NCBI GenBank assembly: GCA_963804245.1
Contig: CAWDPQ010000009.1
Location: 248,001-312,000 of the forward strand
DNA length: 64,000 nucleotides
Direction: 5' to 3'
From: CAWDPQ01 sp963804245
Lineage (GTDB): Bacteria > Acidobacteriota > Vicinamibacteria > Vicinamibacterales > 2-12-FULL-66-21
The stretch's first letter is position 1. The number at the start of each line of letters is the position of its first letter. The translations under genes and the position numbers were made by a program. Positions 7,093 through 14,482 of this stretch are shown piece by piece. Under the pieces are notes generated by a model. The model did not search any database. It saw only the letters and a list, made by a program, of their open reading frames with translations, and was not told the DNA's origin.

Positions 7093-9051
7093 TCAGTTCT
7101 GGATCGCGAACGCCAGGATGTTCGAACCGGCAGCGATCGCGACGTGCTGTTTGCCGTCGAACATGTAAGTCATGGGTGACGCCTTCCACGACTGATTCGT
7201 CTGGAAGTGCCACAGCGGTTTGGCGGTCACCGCATCCACGGCCATCAGGCCGCCACCGTCTTCGGCGACGATGACGAGGCCGCTCGCGGTTGTCAGCGTG
7301 CCGCCCCACGTATTGCCCGTGCCGGCCTGCGGCATCTCCCATTTGATCGCGCCGGTGCGGATGTCAATCGCGCGCAGGATGCGCTGCGGTTTCGGATCGG
7401 AAGCCGTTTTCTGTGAGCCACCCAGATACGACTTGAGGCTCTCCCACTCGCCCTGGTCGCTCTTCGTGTAGATGCTGCATTTTTCGAACGTCTGCAGGTA
7501 ATAGAGTCCGGTCGCCGGGTTGAAGGACGGCGAGAACCAGTTGGTGGCGCCATCCTGCGACGGGCACACCTTGGTCCCGGCCGGCGTGGGGTCCTGATTG
7601 GGCAGCTTGATCGGACGTCCGTCCGGCCCTATGCCCGAGGCCCACGTCAGATTCTTCACGAACGCCTTGGCGAGGAGCAGTTTCCCGTCCTGCCGATCCA
7701 ACACGTAAAAGAACCCGTTGCGATTCGCATGCAGCATCAGCTTGCGCGGCTGTCCCTGCCAATCGGCATCGATCAGCACGGACGTCTGCGTAGCGTCCCA
7801 ATCCCAGAGATCGTGCGGCGTGAACTGGTAGTACCACTTCAGCTTTCCCGTCTTGCGATCCAACGCCAGAATCGAGTTGGCGTAAAGGTTGTCGCCTTTA
7901 CGGTCGTCGCCGTTGTACTCCTTGGTGGGGTTCCCCGTCGGCCAGTACACCATGTCGAGGCCGGCGTCATAGCTGCCGGTGAACCACGTCGGTGCGCCGC
8001 CGTGCTCGATGTCTTTTCCCTTCCAGGTTTCCGAACCAGGTTCTCCGGGTTTCGGCACCGTCCAGAAACGCCAGACTTCCTTGCCGGTCTCTTGATCGAA
8101 GGCGGCAACGAATCCGTTTGCGCCGTGCTCACCGCCGGAGACGCCGGAGATCACGAGGTTGCCGGCCGGCAACGGCGCCGATGACGCGGCGTAGTTCTTC
8201 CGCCAGTCGTCGAGCGTGGTGTCCCACACCACCTCGCCGGTGAAGCGATCGAGCGCGATGAGGTGCGCGTGGTCCGTCATCATGAACACGCGGTCGCCGG
8301 CGACGCCGACACCGCGATTGGCGTTGCCTCCGACGATCCCTTTCGTGCGAGGTCGCTTGTAATGCCACAGCCGCCGCCCGCTCCCGGCGTCGAGGGCATA
8401 GCATTCGTTCGGCGCGCTCACGTACATGATGCCGTCAACGACGACGGGAGTGACCTGGAGCTGGCCCGTGTCGGGAACGGGGAATACCCATTTCGGCGCC
8501 AGGCGGCTCACCGTCTCCTTGTTGATTTGGGTCAGGGTCGTGTAGCGGTTCCCACCCGGATCGCCGTTGTAGGTGGGCCACCCCGTTCCAGCCGAGACTT
8601 CACGGAAGCGCTCGCCCGAACGTCGCAGCAGGTGAATGCGCTTGTCGTCGGTGCGCAACTGCAGGTCGTCGAAGCCTTCGCCGAGGACCTGTCCATCGAG
8701 CGTCCGGCCGTCGGTGGTTTGCACTGTCATGCGCACGATGGGGTCCGCTGTGCGTTCGATGGTGCGCAGGAACTTGGTCAGATCTCCGAGCTCCGGGTCG
8801 TCGAAGGGCTGCGGCGGCATGCCCTTGGCCGGAATACCTTCGCGCACCAGCTTGGCCAGCTGACCGTCGTCGATGGTCGACAGACGCACGGCGATTGGCG
8901 GTCCCATCTCCCCGCCGTTGCCGTCCGCCCCGTGGCAGTTCGCACAACGGGCTTCGAAGGTCTTGCGGCCGGGAAGGGCCTCCTGGGCGAGGAGTGGCCG
9001 GATCGCGACGAGGGAAAGGCATGTAACGGTGATCCCTATACGGCTGCGCAT
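7093..9051 (-). CDS. PQQ-dependent (quinohemoprotein) dehydrogenase with N-terminal cytochrome c domain
   Basis: The protein has 652 residues with a signal peptide (residues 1-22, ending LLAQ). A class I cytochrome c domain follows, with heme motif CANCH at about residues 35-39 and a probable Met ligand in GMPPQPF. A short beta-rich insert (VQTTDGRTLDGQVLGEG) links it to an eight-bladed PQQ propeller. Propeller signatures include WPTYNGDPGGNRYTTLTQIN, WRLW-type tryptophan-docking repeats, APNECYALD and YQFTPHDLWDWDATQTSVL. It would oxidise an alcohol or sugar in the periplasm and pass electrons through its own heme. The heme domain is at the N-terminus, whereas classical quinohemoprotein alcohol dehydrogenases carry it at the C-terminus. 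It leads the deacetylase by 6 nt. Confidence 0.92.
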   Translation of the reverse strand: MRSRIGITVTCLSLVAIRPLLAQEALPGRKTFEARCANCHGADGNGGEMGPPIAVRLSTIDDGQLAKLVREGIPAKGMPPQPFDDPELGDLTKFLRTIERTADPIVRMTVQTTDGRTLDGQVLGEGFDDLQLRTDDKRIHLLRRSGERFREVSAGTGWPTYNGDPGGNRYTTLTQINKETVSRLAPKWVFPVPDTGQLQVTPVVVDGIMYVSAPNECYALDAGSGRRLWHYKRPRTKGIVGGNANRGVGVAGDRVFMMTDHAHLIALDRFTGEVVWDTTLDDWRKNYAASSAPLPAGNLVISGVSGGEHGANGFVAAFDQETGKEVWRFWTVPKPGEPGSETWKGKDIEHGGAPTWFTGSYDAGLDMVYWPTGNPTKEYNGDDRKGDNLYANSILALDRKTGKLKWYYQFTPHDLWDWDATQTSVLIDADWQGQPRKLMLHANRNGFFYVLDRQDGKLLLAKAFVKNLTWASGIGPDGRPIKLPNQDPTPAGTKVCPSQDGATNWFSPSFNPATGLYYLQTFEKCSIYTKSDQGEWESLKSYLGGSQKTASDPKPQRILRAIDIRTGAIKWEMPQAGTGNTWGGTLTTASGLVIVAEDGGGLMAVDAVTAKPLWHFQTNQSWKASPMTYMFDGKQHVAIAAGSNILAFAIQN

Positions 9052-9078
9052 GCGCGAAAGTATCCCACGCTCCGTCGA

Positions 9079-10908
9079 CTAACGATACCCCGCTGCCTGC
9101 AACTCGAATAGCTGCGAGTATCGTCCACCCGCTAAGAGCAGTTCCCCGTGCGTGCCGAGCTCCGTCACGCGGCCGTCGGCGATGACCGCAATCCGGTCGG
9201 CGATGCGGACCGTCGAGAACCGGTGCGAGATTACGATGCCGATGCGCCCTCGCAGATTTTCTTTCAATTCCGCGAAGATGCCTGCCTCGGCCTCCGGATC
9301 GAGTGAGGAGGTCGGCTCGTCGAGGATCCAGATGTCGGCGTCGCGGTACATGATTCGAGCCAGCGCGAGCCGCTGCCATTCGCCGCCGGAAAGGTCGTGC
9401 CCCCCTTCGAACAGCCGACCCACCTTGGCGTCCAGCCCCTTTGGCATTTTCCGCAGCAGCCAGTCGCTGCGTGCGTCTCGCAACGCTTCCATTACCCGGT
9501 CGTCATCCACCTTGTCGTCCGGTCGACCCAACATCACGTTCTCGCGGATCGTCAGCTCGTAGCTGGCGTAATCCTGGAACAGCACGCCGATGCGACTGCG
9601 CAGCGTTTGCGGATCGACATCCTTGAGGTCCACGCCGCCAATTCGTACCGAGCCCTGATCGGGATCGTAGAAACGGAGTAGCAGCTTGACGAGCGTGCTC
9701 TTGCCGGCGCCGTTCTCACCGACGAGCGCGATCAGCTCGCCGCTCCGGATGTTCAGATTCAGGTTGGCGACGGCAGTTCCGGTTCCGCCAGGGTACGAGA
9801 ATGTCACGTTGTCGAACTCGATTCCGCCCGTGAGACGCGCCGGCACGAGCTGCGGCTTGGCCGGCACCGGCACGAGCGGTTCCATGGCGAGAAACGAAAA
9901 GTAGTCGTCGAGGAACGTCGTGTGCTGGTCGACAGCCACGAACGTGCTGGAGATGTTGCCGAGAGTGCCGGCAACCGAGGCGAAGGCGCCGATCACCAGG
10001 ACAACGCCACCGGGATCGATCGTGCCAGCGGCTCCCTGAGCCGCCACGAACAGATAGGCGAGCGCGAGCGTCGTCCCGCTCACCAGCCCGGTCAGCATCG
10101 AGACGCGGGTGGCCGACCGGTACATCTGCTCTCTCAGGTGAAAGAGATCTTCGGATAGCCGCTGATGTCGAGCGAGCAGATAATCGGCGAGCACGTAGGC
10201 GCGGATCTCTTTCGTGGTGCGCGGCTGCGCCAGCAGATCGCCCATGTATTCGCGCTCGCGTTCTTCCGGCGTTTCCTTGTAGAAGAACTCATACAGGCGC
10301 GACGTCACCTGGCGTTCGAGCACCAGCGACAGGAGAGCGGCCGCCAATGCGAGAACCACGAGCACGTAGTGCAGGCTCGCCAGAAGGCCGGCCATCAACA
10401 CGATCGTGACCAGATTGCTCGAGAGTCCCAGCACCGACCAGGTCAGGTCCCCCGGCCTCCACGACACATCTCGCTTCGCTCGCGCCAGACGGTCGTGCCA
10501 GTCCGAATTGTCGAAGTGGCCGATATCCACCTTCGCGGCCTTGGCGAGCAGGCGGCGTTCCGCCTCGAGCTGCACGCGGCGGACGAACAGATTCCTGCCG
10601 TAGCCCATGTAGGCGCCTACCGCCCGCTGCACGGCAGTGGCTACCCACAGACCGGCCACGATGGGAAGCATGTCGCGGAGCTGCAGAGAATGCAGCCGGG
10701 CGTCGGCAATGCGATTGACGAGGACCGCTCCGAGATACACCGTGATCGCAGGCATCGCGGCGCTGAGCATGCCAAGCAGCGAATATCGGACGAGCGACCG
10801 TGGCGAGGCGGCCCAGGCTAGCGCCATGCCCAGCCTCAAGTTTTTCTTTACCCGACCGGCGCGGCTCTTGGGTGTGGAAGCGGGTTCGTTCACTGAACTT
10901 GCGATCAT
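9079..10908 (-). CDS. ABC transporter, fused permease and ATP-binding protein (exporter type)
   Basis: The 609-residue half-transporter has five to six membrane helices over about residues 40-310. The nucleotide-binding domain starts near residue 370. Walker A is GENGAGKST (about residue 397), the signature is LSGGEWQRLALARIM (about 505), and Walker B with D-loop is IWILDEPTSSLD (about 525); an H-loop His lies in VISHRFST. The extended coupling region has PEEREREYM, seen in HlyB/MsbA-like exporters. It should work as a homodimer exporting a lipid, peptide or drug; the substrate is unknown. Residues 1-24 are basic and non-conserved. Gene order gives no clear partner; the downstream PQQ gene is 27 nt away. 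Confidence 0.92.
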   Translation of the reverse strand: MIASSVNEPASTPKSRAGRVKKNLRLGMALAWAASPRSLVRYSLLGMLSAAMPAITVYLGAVLVNRIADARLHSLQLRDMLPIVAGLWVATAVQRAVGAYMGYGRNLFVRRVQLEAERRLLAKAAKVDIGHFDNSDWHDRLARAKRDVSWRPGDLTWSVLGLSSNLVTIVLMAGLLASLHYVLVVLALAAALLSLVLERQVTSRLYEFFYKETPEEREREYMGDLLAQPRTTKEIRAYVLADYLLARHQRLSEDLFHLREQMYRSATRVSMLTGLVSGTTLALAYLFVAAQGAAGTIDPGGVVLVIGAFASVAGTLGNISSTFVAVDQHTTFLDDYFSFLAMEPLVPVPAKPQLVPARLTGGIEFDNVTFSYPGGTGTAVANLNLNIRSGELIALVGENGAGKSTLVKLLLRFYDPDQGSVRIGGVDLKDVDPQTLRSRIGVLFQDYASYELTIRENVMLGRPDDKVDDDRVMEALRDARSDWLLRKMPKGLDAKVGRLFEGGHDLSGGEWQRLALARIMYRDADIWILDEPTSSLDPEAEAGIFAELKENLRGRIGIVISHRFSTVRIADRIAVIADGRVTELGTHGELLLAGGRYSQLFELQAAGYR

Positions 10909-11008
10909 GGACTCGAGCGCCGCGGGAGCGCAAGAGCGGTGGGAGATTCCTCCTGATCTCGTAACGATCCAGTGCTAGCATCGCGCATCGGCTCACAAGC
11001 GAGGGCGC

Positions 11009-11482
11009 ATGGCGAAGAAAAAGGCGGCGCGCAAGAAATCCAGAAAATCCACGGTCACGGCCCGGCGTCGGAAGACGGTCCGGAAGCCCGCGAAGCGGGC
11101 ACCTTCAGATCCGCTTCTGGCACCGGTGACCGGTGCCCAGCGCCGCGACGTAGGGCACGTCCGGCTCGACGTAGGACCCGCCGGCAACGCGCGCATCAAG
11201 CGCATGATCTATCCGCCGGGGTTCAGATGGTCGGTCGACATGAAGCCGGTGGTCGGCACCGATCTCTGCATGCACGCTCACGTCGGCTTCCTGGCCCGCG
11301 GAGAGATCCACATCGAGTACGCCGATGGCTGCATCGTCGAACACAAGGCGCCGCAGATCGTGGCTATCGATCCCGGCCACGACGGTTGGGTTGTCGGCAA
11401 GGAGCCTGTGGTGTTGATCGAGATCGACTTCGAGGGCGACACCGTCAGCCGGCTTGGCATGCCGCCCGTCCATCGGCACTAA
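11009..11482 (+). CDS. Cupin-like protein with lysine/arginine-rich N-terminal tail
   Basis: The 157-residue protein has a very basic N-terminal tail of about 31 residues (MAKKKAARKKSRKS, then more Lys/Arg). A single beta-barrel domain follows that reads as a cupin: IKRMIYPPGFRWSVDMK, then MHAHVGFLARGEIHIEYADG and IVAIDPGHDGWVV. The pair HAH could bind a metal. The family role is unknown; small cupins act as enzymes, sensors or signal-binding proteins. The tail resembles histone-H1-like AlaLys tails, suggesting nucleic-acid contact, but this is inference only. It is divergent from the ABC exporter across about 100 bp, with GAGGG upstream of the ATG as ribosome-binding site. Confidence 0.65.
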   Translation: MAKKKAARKKSRKSTVTARRRKTVRKPAKRAPSDPLLAPVTGAQRRDVGHVRLDVGPAGNARIKRMIYPPGFRWSVDMKPVVGTDLCMHAHVGFLARGEIHIEYADGCIVEHKAPQIVAIDPGHDGWVVGKEPVVLIEIDFEGDTVSRLGMPPVHRH

Positions 11483-11514
11483 AAAAGGAAGAAGAAAGAA
11501 GAAATTCATTTTCC

Positions 11515-12270
11515 TTAGCCTCTAAGTGCGACGAAGACCTCGGCCGATCCAGGCTCGAGCTCGGAATGTTCGAACGGCACCACGCTCGGCTGGAACCCGA
11601 CCTCGGTCAGGATTCTGAGCCATTCGCTCCGGGAGAATAGTCCTTCGATGTGTCGATCGTGCTCGACGTGCACCGACCCGTCCCGTTCGCGCAAGAGAAA
11701 CGAGTAGTCGACGGTATACGTGCTGTCCGACGGATCGGGATCCCAGGTCCACTCGAGAAATCTCATGGCCCGGTCCGTTCCGTCGTGGCCGCCGTGATCC
11801 GTCGAGGCACGGAAGTTTTCCCGAACGTGGTCCGGAGCGAACAGTGCCGCGCCGCCCGGGGCGCAGTGCACGAAAGCGGTCTCAATCGCCTGCCGCAAGT
11901 CAGCCGTCGTCGTCATATAGACGATGGCGTCGTGGACGAACACGTAGTCGAACTGACGCTCGAGGCGAACGGTGCGCATGTCGCCGATCACGTGCTCACA
12001 ATCCGTGTTCAGCGTTTTGCTGACCGCGATCATGCCCGGAGAGCGGTCGACGAGGACCAAGGGTTGAAAGTGCTTCTTCATGTGGGAAGCGTTGTTGCCG
12101 CCGCCGCTTCCCAGTTCGAGCAGCGTGCGGGTCGGTCGTTCCACCGCGGCGAGCAGGGTCTTCGAGTAGAACGTTGCCTCTTCGAGGTAGTCCTCAGGTG
12201 CAGACAGCAGCGGCCACCAGGACGCCAGCTCGGTATACATCCGGGGACTGCTCGAATGCTCTCTAGCCAT
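11515..12270 (-). CDS. Class I SAM-dependent methyltransferase
   Basis: The 251-residue protein contains motif I LLELGSGGGNNASH at about residues 50-63, the acidic motif II region LVLVDRSPGMIAVSK, and CEHVIGDMRTV for the adenine-binding region. FDYVFVHDAIVYMTT follows as the typical post-motif strand. The substrate domain is small and includes several acidic residues. The methyl acceptor cannot be predicted. The gene is separated from the response regulator upstream by 108 bp that contain a 10-bp inverted repeat. A purine-rich A/G tract at 11483-11506 lies at the convergent junction with the cupin gene. Confidence 0.88.
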   Translation of the reverse strand: MAREHSSSPRMYTELASWWPLLSAPEDYLEEATFYSKTLLAAVERPTRTLLELGSGGGNNASHMKKHFQPLVLVDRSPGMIAVSKTLNTDCEHVIGDMRTVRLERQFDYVFVHDAIVYMTTTADLRQAIETAFVHCAPGGAALFAPDHVRENFRASTDHGGHDGTDRAMRFLEWTWDPDPSDSTYTVDYSFLLRERDGSVHVEHDRHIEGLFSRSEWLRILTEVGFQPSVVPFEHSELEPGSAEVFVALRG

Positions 12271-12297
12271 GACAACTCCACGAAATCACCGACGGAT

Positions 12298-12350
12298 CAA
12301 CACGACGTTGGCCGACGGATTGACCTCCAATAATTCGTGTCGTCGTGTTG
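12298..12350. repeat. 10-bp perfect inverted repeat between methyltransferase and response regulator
   Basis: CAACACGACG at 12298-12307 is matched by CGTCGTGTTG at 12341-12350, with a 33-nt spacer. It sits upstream of the methyltransferase start (12270) and downstream of the response regulator stop (12379). It could be a weak terminator or a regulator site. No other copy was noticed. Confidence 0.4.
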
Positions 12351-12378
12351 GGCGTCGTGGCGATACTCGTATCAACGG

Positions 12379-13017
12379 TCACTGTAGTTCATCCAGCGAA
12401 ACCAGCCCAAGTTTGAGCGCTTGCACGATCGCCTGCGAACGGTTCTCCACGTGCAGCTTCGCCAGCACGTTTCCAACGTGGGTCTTGACCGTCTCTTCCC
12501 CGACGACGAGAGCGGTGGCAATCTCCTTGTTCGAGAGCCCGAGGGCGACGTGACGCAGCACTTCCACCTCTCGTGGAGTCAAGACCTCGTCCGCTGTCGC
12601 TGCCTCGAGCAGCGTCCGACCGATGGACGGATCGATATAAGTCTTTCCGCGAGCGACAGCGCGCACCGCAGCGAGTAAGGTCTCGGGATCGGCGTCCTTC
12701 CGGACGTAGCCGGTTGCTCCAGCGCGCAGCACGCCCATCATCCGCGCCTCGTCTACCGACGCCGTCAGCGCGACGACTCGGGTCTCTCGCTGTCGCTGAA
12801 AAATGCGGCGTGTGGTTTCGAGCCCATCGATGCCGCCGGGCATGAGCAGATCGACCAGCACGACCTGCGGCTGCCACTCGTCGAGACGGTCCAGCAGTTC
12901 CTCGCCGGTTGCGGCAATGCCGACGACTTTCAGATCCGGAAATGACTCCAGATACAGCTTCAGGCTATGAGTCACGACGCGATGATCGTCGACGAGGACG
13001 ATCGAGATCGTGCTCAC
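12379..13017 (-). CDS. NarL/FixJ-type response regulator (REC-LuxR)
   Basis: The start chosen is GTG at 13017, which overlaps the kinase stop in a GTGA junction; a longer frame to 13170 exists but its first 51 residues look like antisense of the kinase gene. The 212-residue product has a receiver domain (STISIVLVDDHR) with phospho-acceptor D56 in VVLVDLLMPGG and the conserved Lys in GYVRKDAD. The C-terminal LuxR helix-turn-helix reads LTPREVEVLRHVALGLSNKEIA, shown here in parts as LTPREVEVLRH and GLSNKEIATAL. It should be phosphorylated by the adjacent sensor kinase and control transcription. The kinase and regulator are translationally coupled. Confidence 0.95.
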   Translation of the reverse strand: MSTISIVLVDDHRVVTHSLKLYLESFPDLKVVGIAATGEELLDRLDEWQPQVVLVDLLMPGGIDGLETTRRIFQRQRETRVVALTASVDEARMMGVLRAGATGYVRKDADPETLLAAVRAVARGKTYIDPSIGRTLLEAATADEVLTPREVEVLRHVALGLSNKEIATALVVGEETVKTHVGNVLAKLHVENRSQAIVQALKLGLVSLDELQ

Positions 13018-14342
13018 GCGGCGACCGAACGGCGGAGCCGGTACGCGGCTACCGCGTAGCGTGCGACAGCGATGCCTGCAATCAGGACGACTGTAGCCGG
13101 CAGCCACGTGCCCGGCACTCGGGCCCCCATCGCCACGTAGACGATGGAGCTGATGAGTACAACGCTCCACGCGATGGCCCGTCGTGCGTAGGGCTTCAGA
13201 TACGGTTGCTGCTGCACAGGGACGGAAAATCGGACTGTCGTCCCGCGATCCGGAACACTCACCACTTCGAAGTTTCCGCCGACCTCCGCCGCCCTGGCTG
13301 CGATGTTGGCCATGCCCATGCCGCGCTGCATTCCCTCAGGTTTGATCCCACTTCCATCGTCCTGCACGGTGAGCACGAACTGCCCGTCGATCAAGCCAAG
13401 CGACACGCTGATGTTTCGCGCCCGGGCGTGACGGGCGACGTTGGCGAGTGCCTCCTGAGCCACCCGGAAGAGTGCCTGGCGTGTACCCGGGTCGAGCGCG
13501 CTGTCGGCGGGCAGCGTTCCCACGTCGAACGTCACGCGGGCACCGGTTCGAAATCCCAGCGCGTCACACTGATTCCTGACCGAAGCCACGAGACCCGCGT
13601 TCTCGAGCGGAGCTGCCTGCAATTGTTCGAGCATGACCTCCATCTCGGTCATCGCCTCACGCGCCGCGGCACGGACCTGATCGACAGCCGTCTTCGCACC
13701 AGCCGCATCCGTGTCGAATCGTGCCTGCGCGGTTGCCGCTGCCGTCTGGATGACGAACAGCTGCTGCTTGACCGCATCGTGCAGGTCGCGCGCCAGCCGT
13801 GCGCGCTCCTCCTGCCTGGCCGCTTGCCTGATGTCATGCTCGTACTGTGAGCGCAGATAGGAGATGCTTCGTTTGTTGCGCACCATCAGCCTGGTATTCC
13901 GCGTCGTCCTCGAATCGAAGGGCACCAGTGCTGGAAGTGGACTGCGAAAGTCAGCGCCAGGTCCGGTTATCGCCAAATACATGAGGACAAGTCCGACGGT
14001 CAGCGCTAGTCCGGCGATCGGTGCAGGTATCGTGGCCGAGCGGACCGCGATCGATTGTGCCATCAACATGGCGCCGAAGAGGATGTGCGCGTGCGCGAAT
14101 CCGATCAGGCCGCGCCGCCGGCCAACTGGATCGTCGATCGCCGCCAAGCCCGCCGCGCAGCATCCGACCGCGGCCACGGCAGCGGCCCCAACGCGGGCGC
14201 TCGCCAACCAGGCCGGTGTGTCGGTCATGCCAACCAGGGCCGGCCACATGTAGCCGACGAGGCCGGACGGTATCGTGACGCAGGCGTAGATGTGTAAGAC
14301 GAGCCGGCTGTCGATGGCTTCGGGCCGTGATGCTGCAGTCAT
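13014..14342 (-). CDS. NarL-family sensor histidine kinase (HisKA_3)
   Basis: The 442-residue membrane kinase has about six hydrophobic segments over residues 1-150 forming an input domain with no recognised sensor fold. HisKA_3 follows, with the phospho-His in ARLARDLHDAVKQQLF, then a HATPase_c domain (VAQEALANVARHARA; DDGSGI; GMGMANIAARA). An extra hydrophobic pair at the C-terminus (IAWSVVLISSIVYVAMG and TVVLIAGIAVARYAV) is unusual for this class, which normally ends after the ATPase. The gene overlaps the regulator by 4 nt. It is divergent from the ADOP permease at 14483, which may be one of its targets. Confidence 0.93.
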   Translation of the reverse strand: MTAASRPEAIDSRLVLHIYACVTIPSGLVGYMWPALVGMTDTPAWLASARVGAAAVAAVGCCAAGLAAIDDPVGRRRGLIGFAHAHILFGAMLMAQSIAVRSATIPAPIAGLALTVGLVLMYLAITGPGADFRSPLPALVPFDSRTTRNTRLMVRNKRSISYLRSQYEHDIRQAARQEERARLARDLHDAVKQQLFVIQTAAATAQARFDTDAAGAKTAVDQVRAAAREAMTEMEVMLEQLQAAPLENAGLVASVRNQCDALGFRTGARVTFDVGTLPADSALDPGTRQALFRVAQEALANVARHARARNISVSLGLIDGQFVLTVQDDGSGIKPEGMQRGMGMANIAARAAEVGGNFEVVSVPDRGTTVRFSVPVQQQPYLKPYARRAIAWSVVLISSIVYVAMGARVPGTWLPATVVLIAGIAVARYAVAAYRLRRSVAA

Positions 14343-14482
14343 GCGCCCAGTCTAAAGGCGAGCGCCTCGGCCGCACATCACCCAGAGGTTGGGGGGGCCG
14401 TCCCCATTTCGAGGGACAAGCCATTTCCAACCTCGCTCCGCTCATGAACGTCTAATCAACGGCTGACAAGGAAGGACGTTTG

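Noticed and set aside
12379..13170. Longer response-regulator start at 13170
   Set aside because: The extra 51 residues lie antisense-like within the kinase 3' end and carry no conserved receiver sequence; GTG 13017 overlaps the kinase stop in the expected GTGA.
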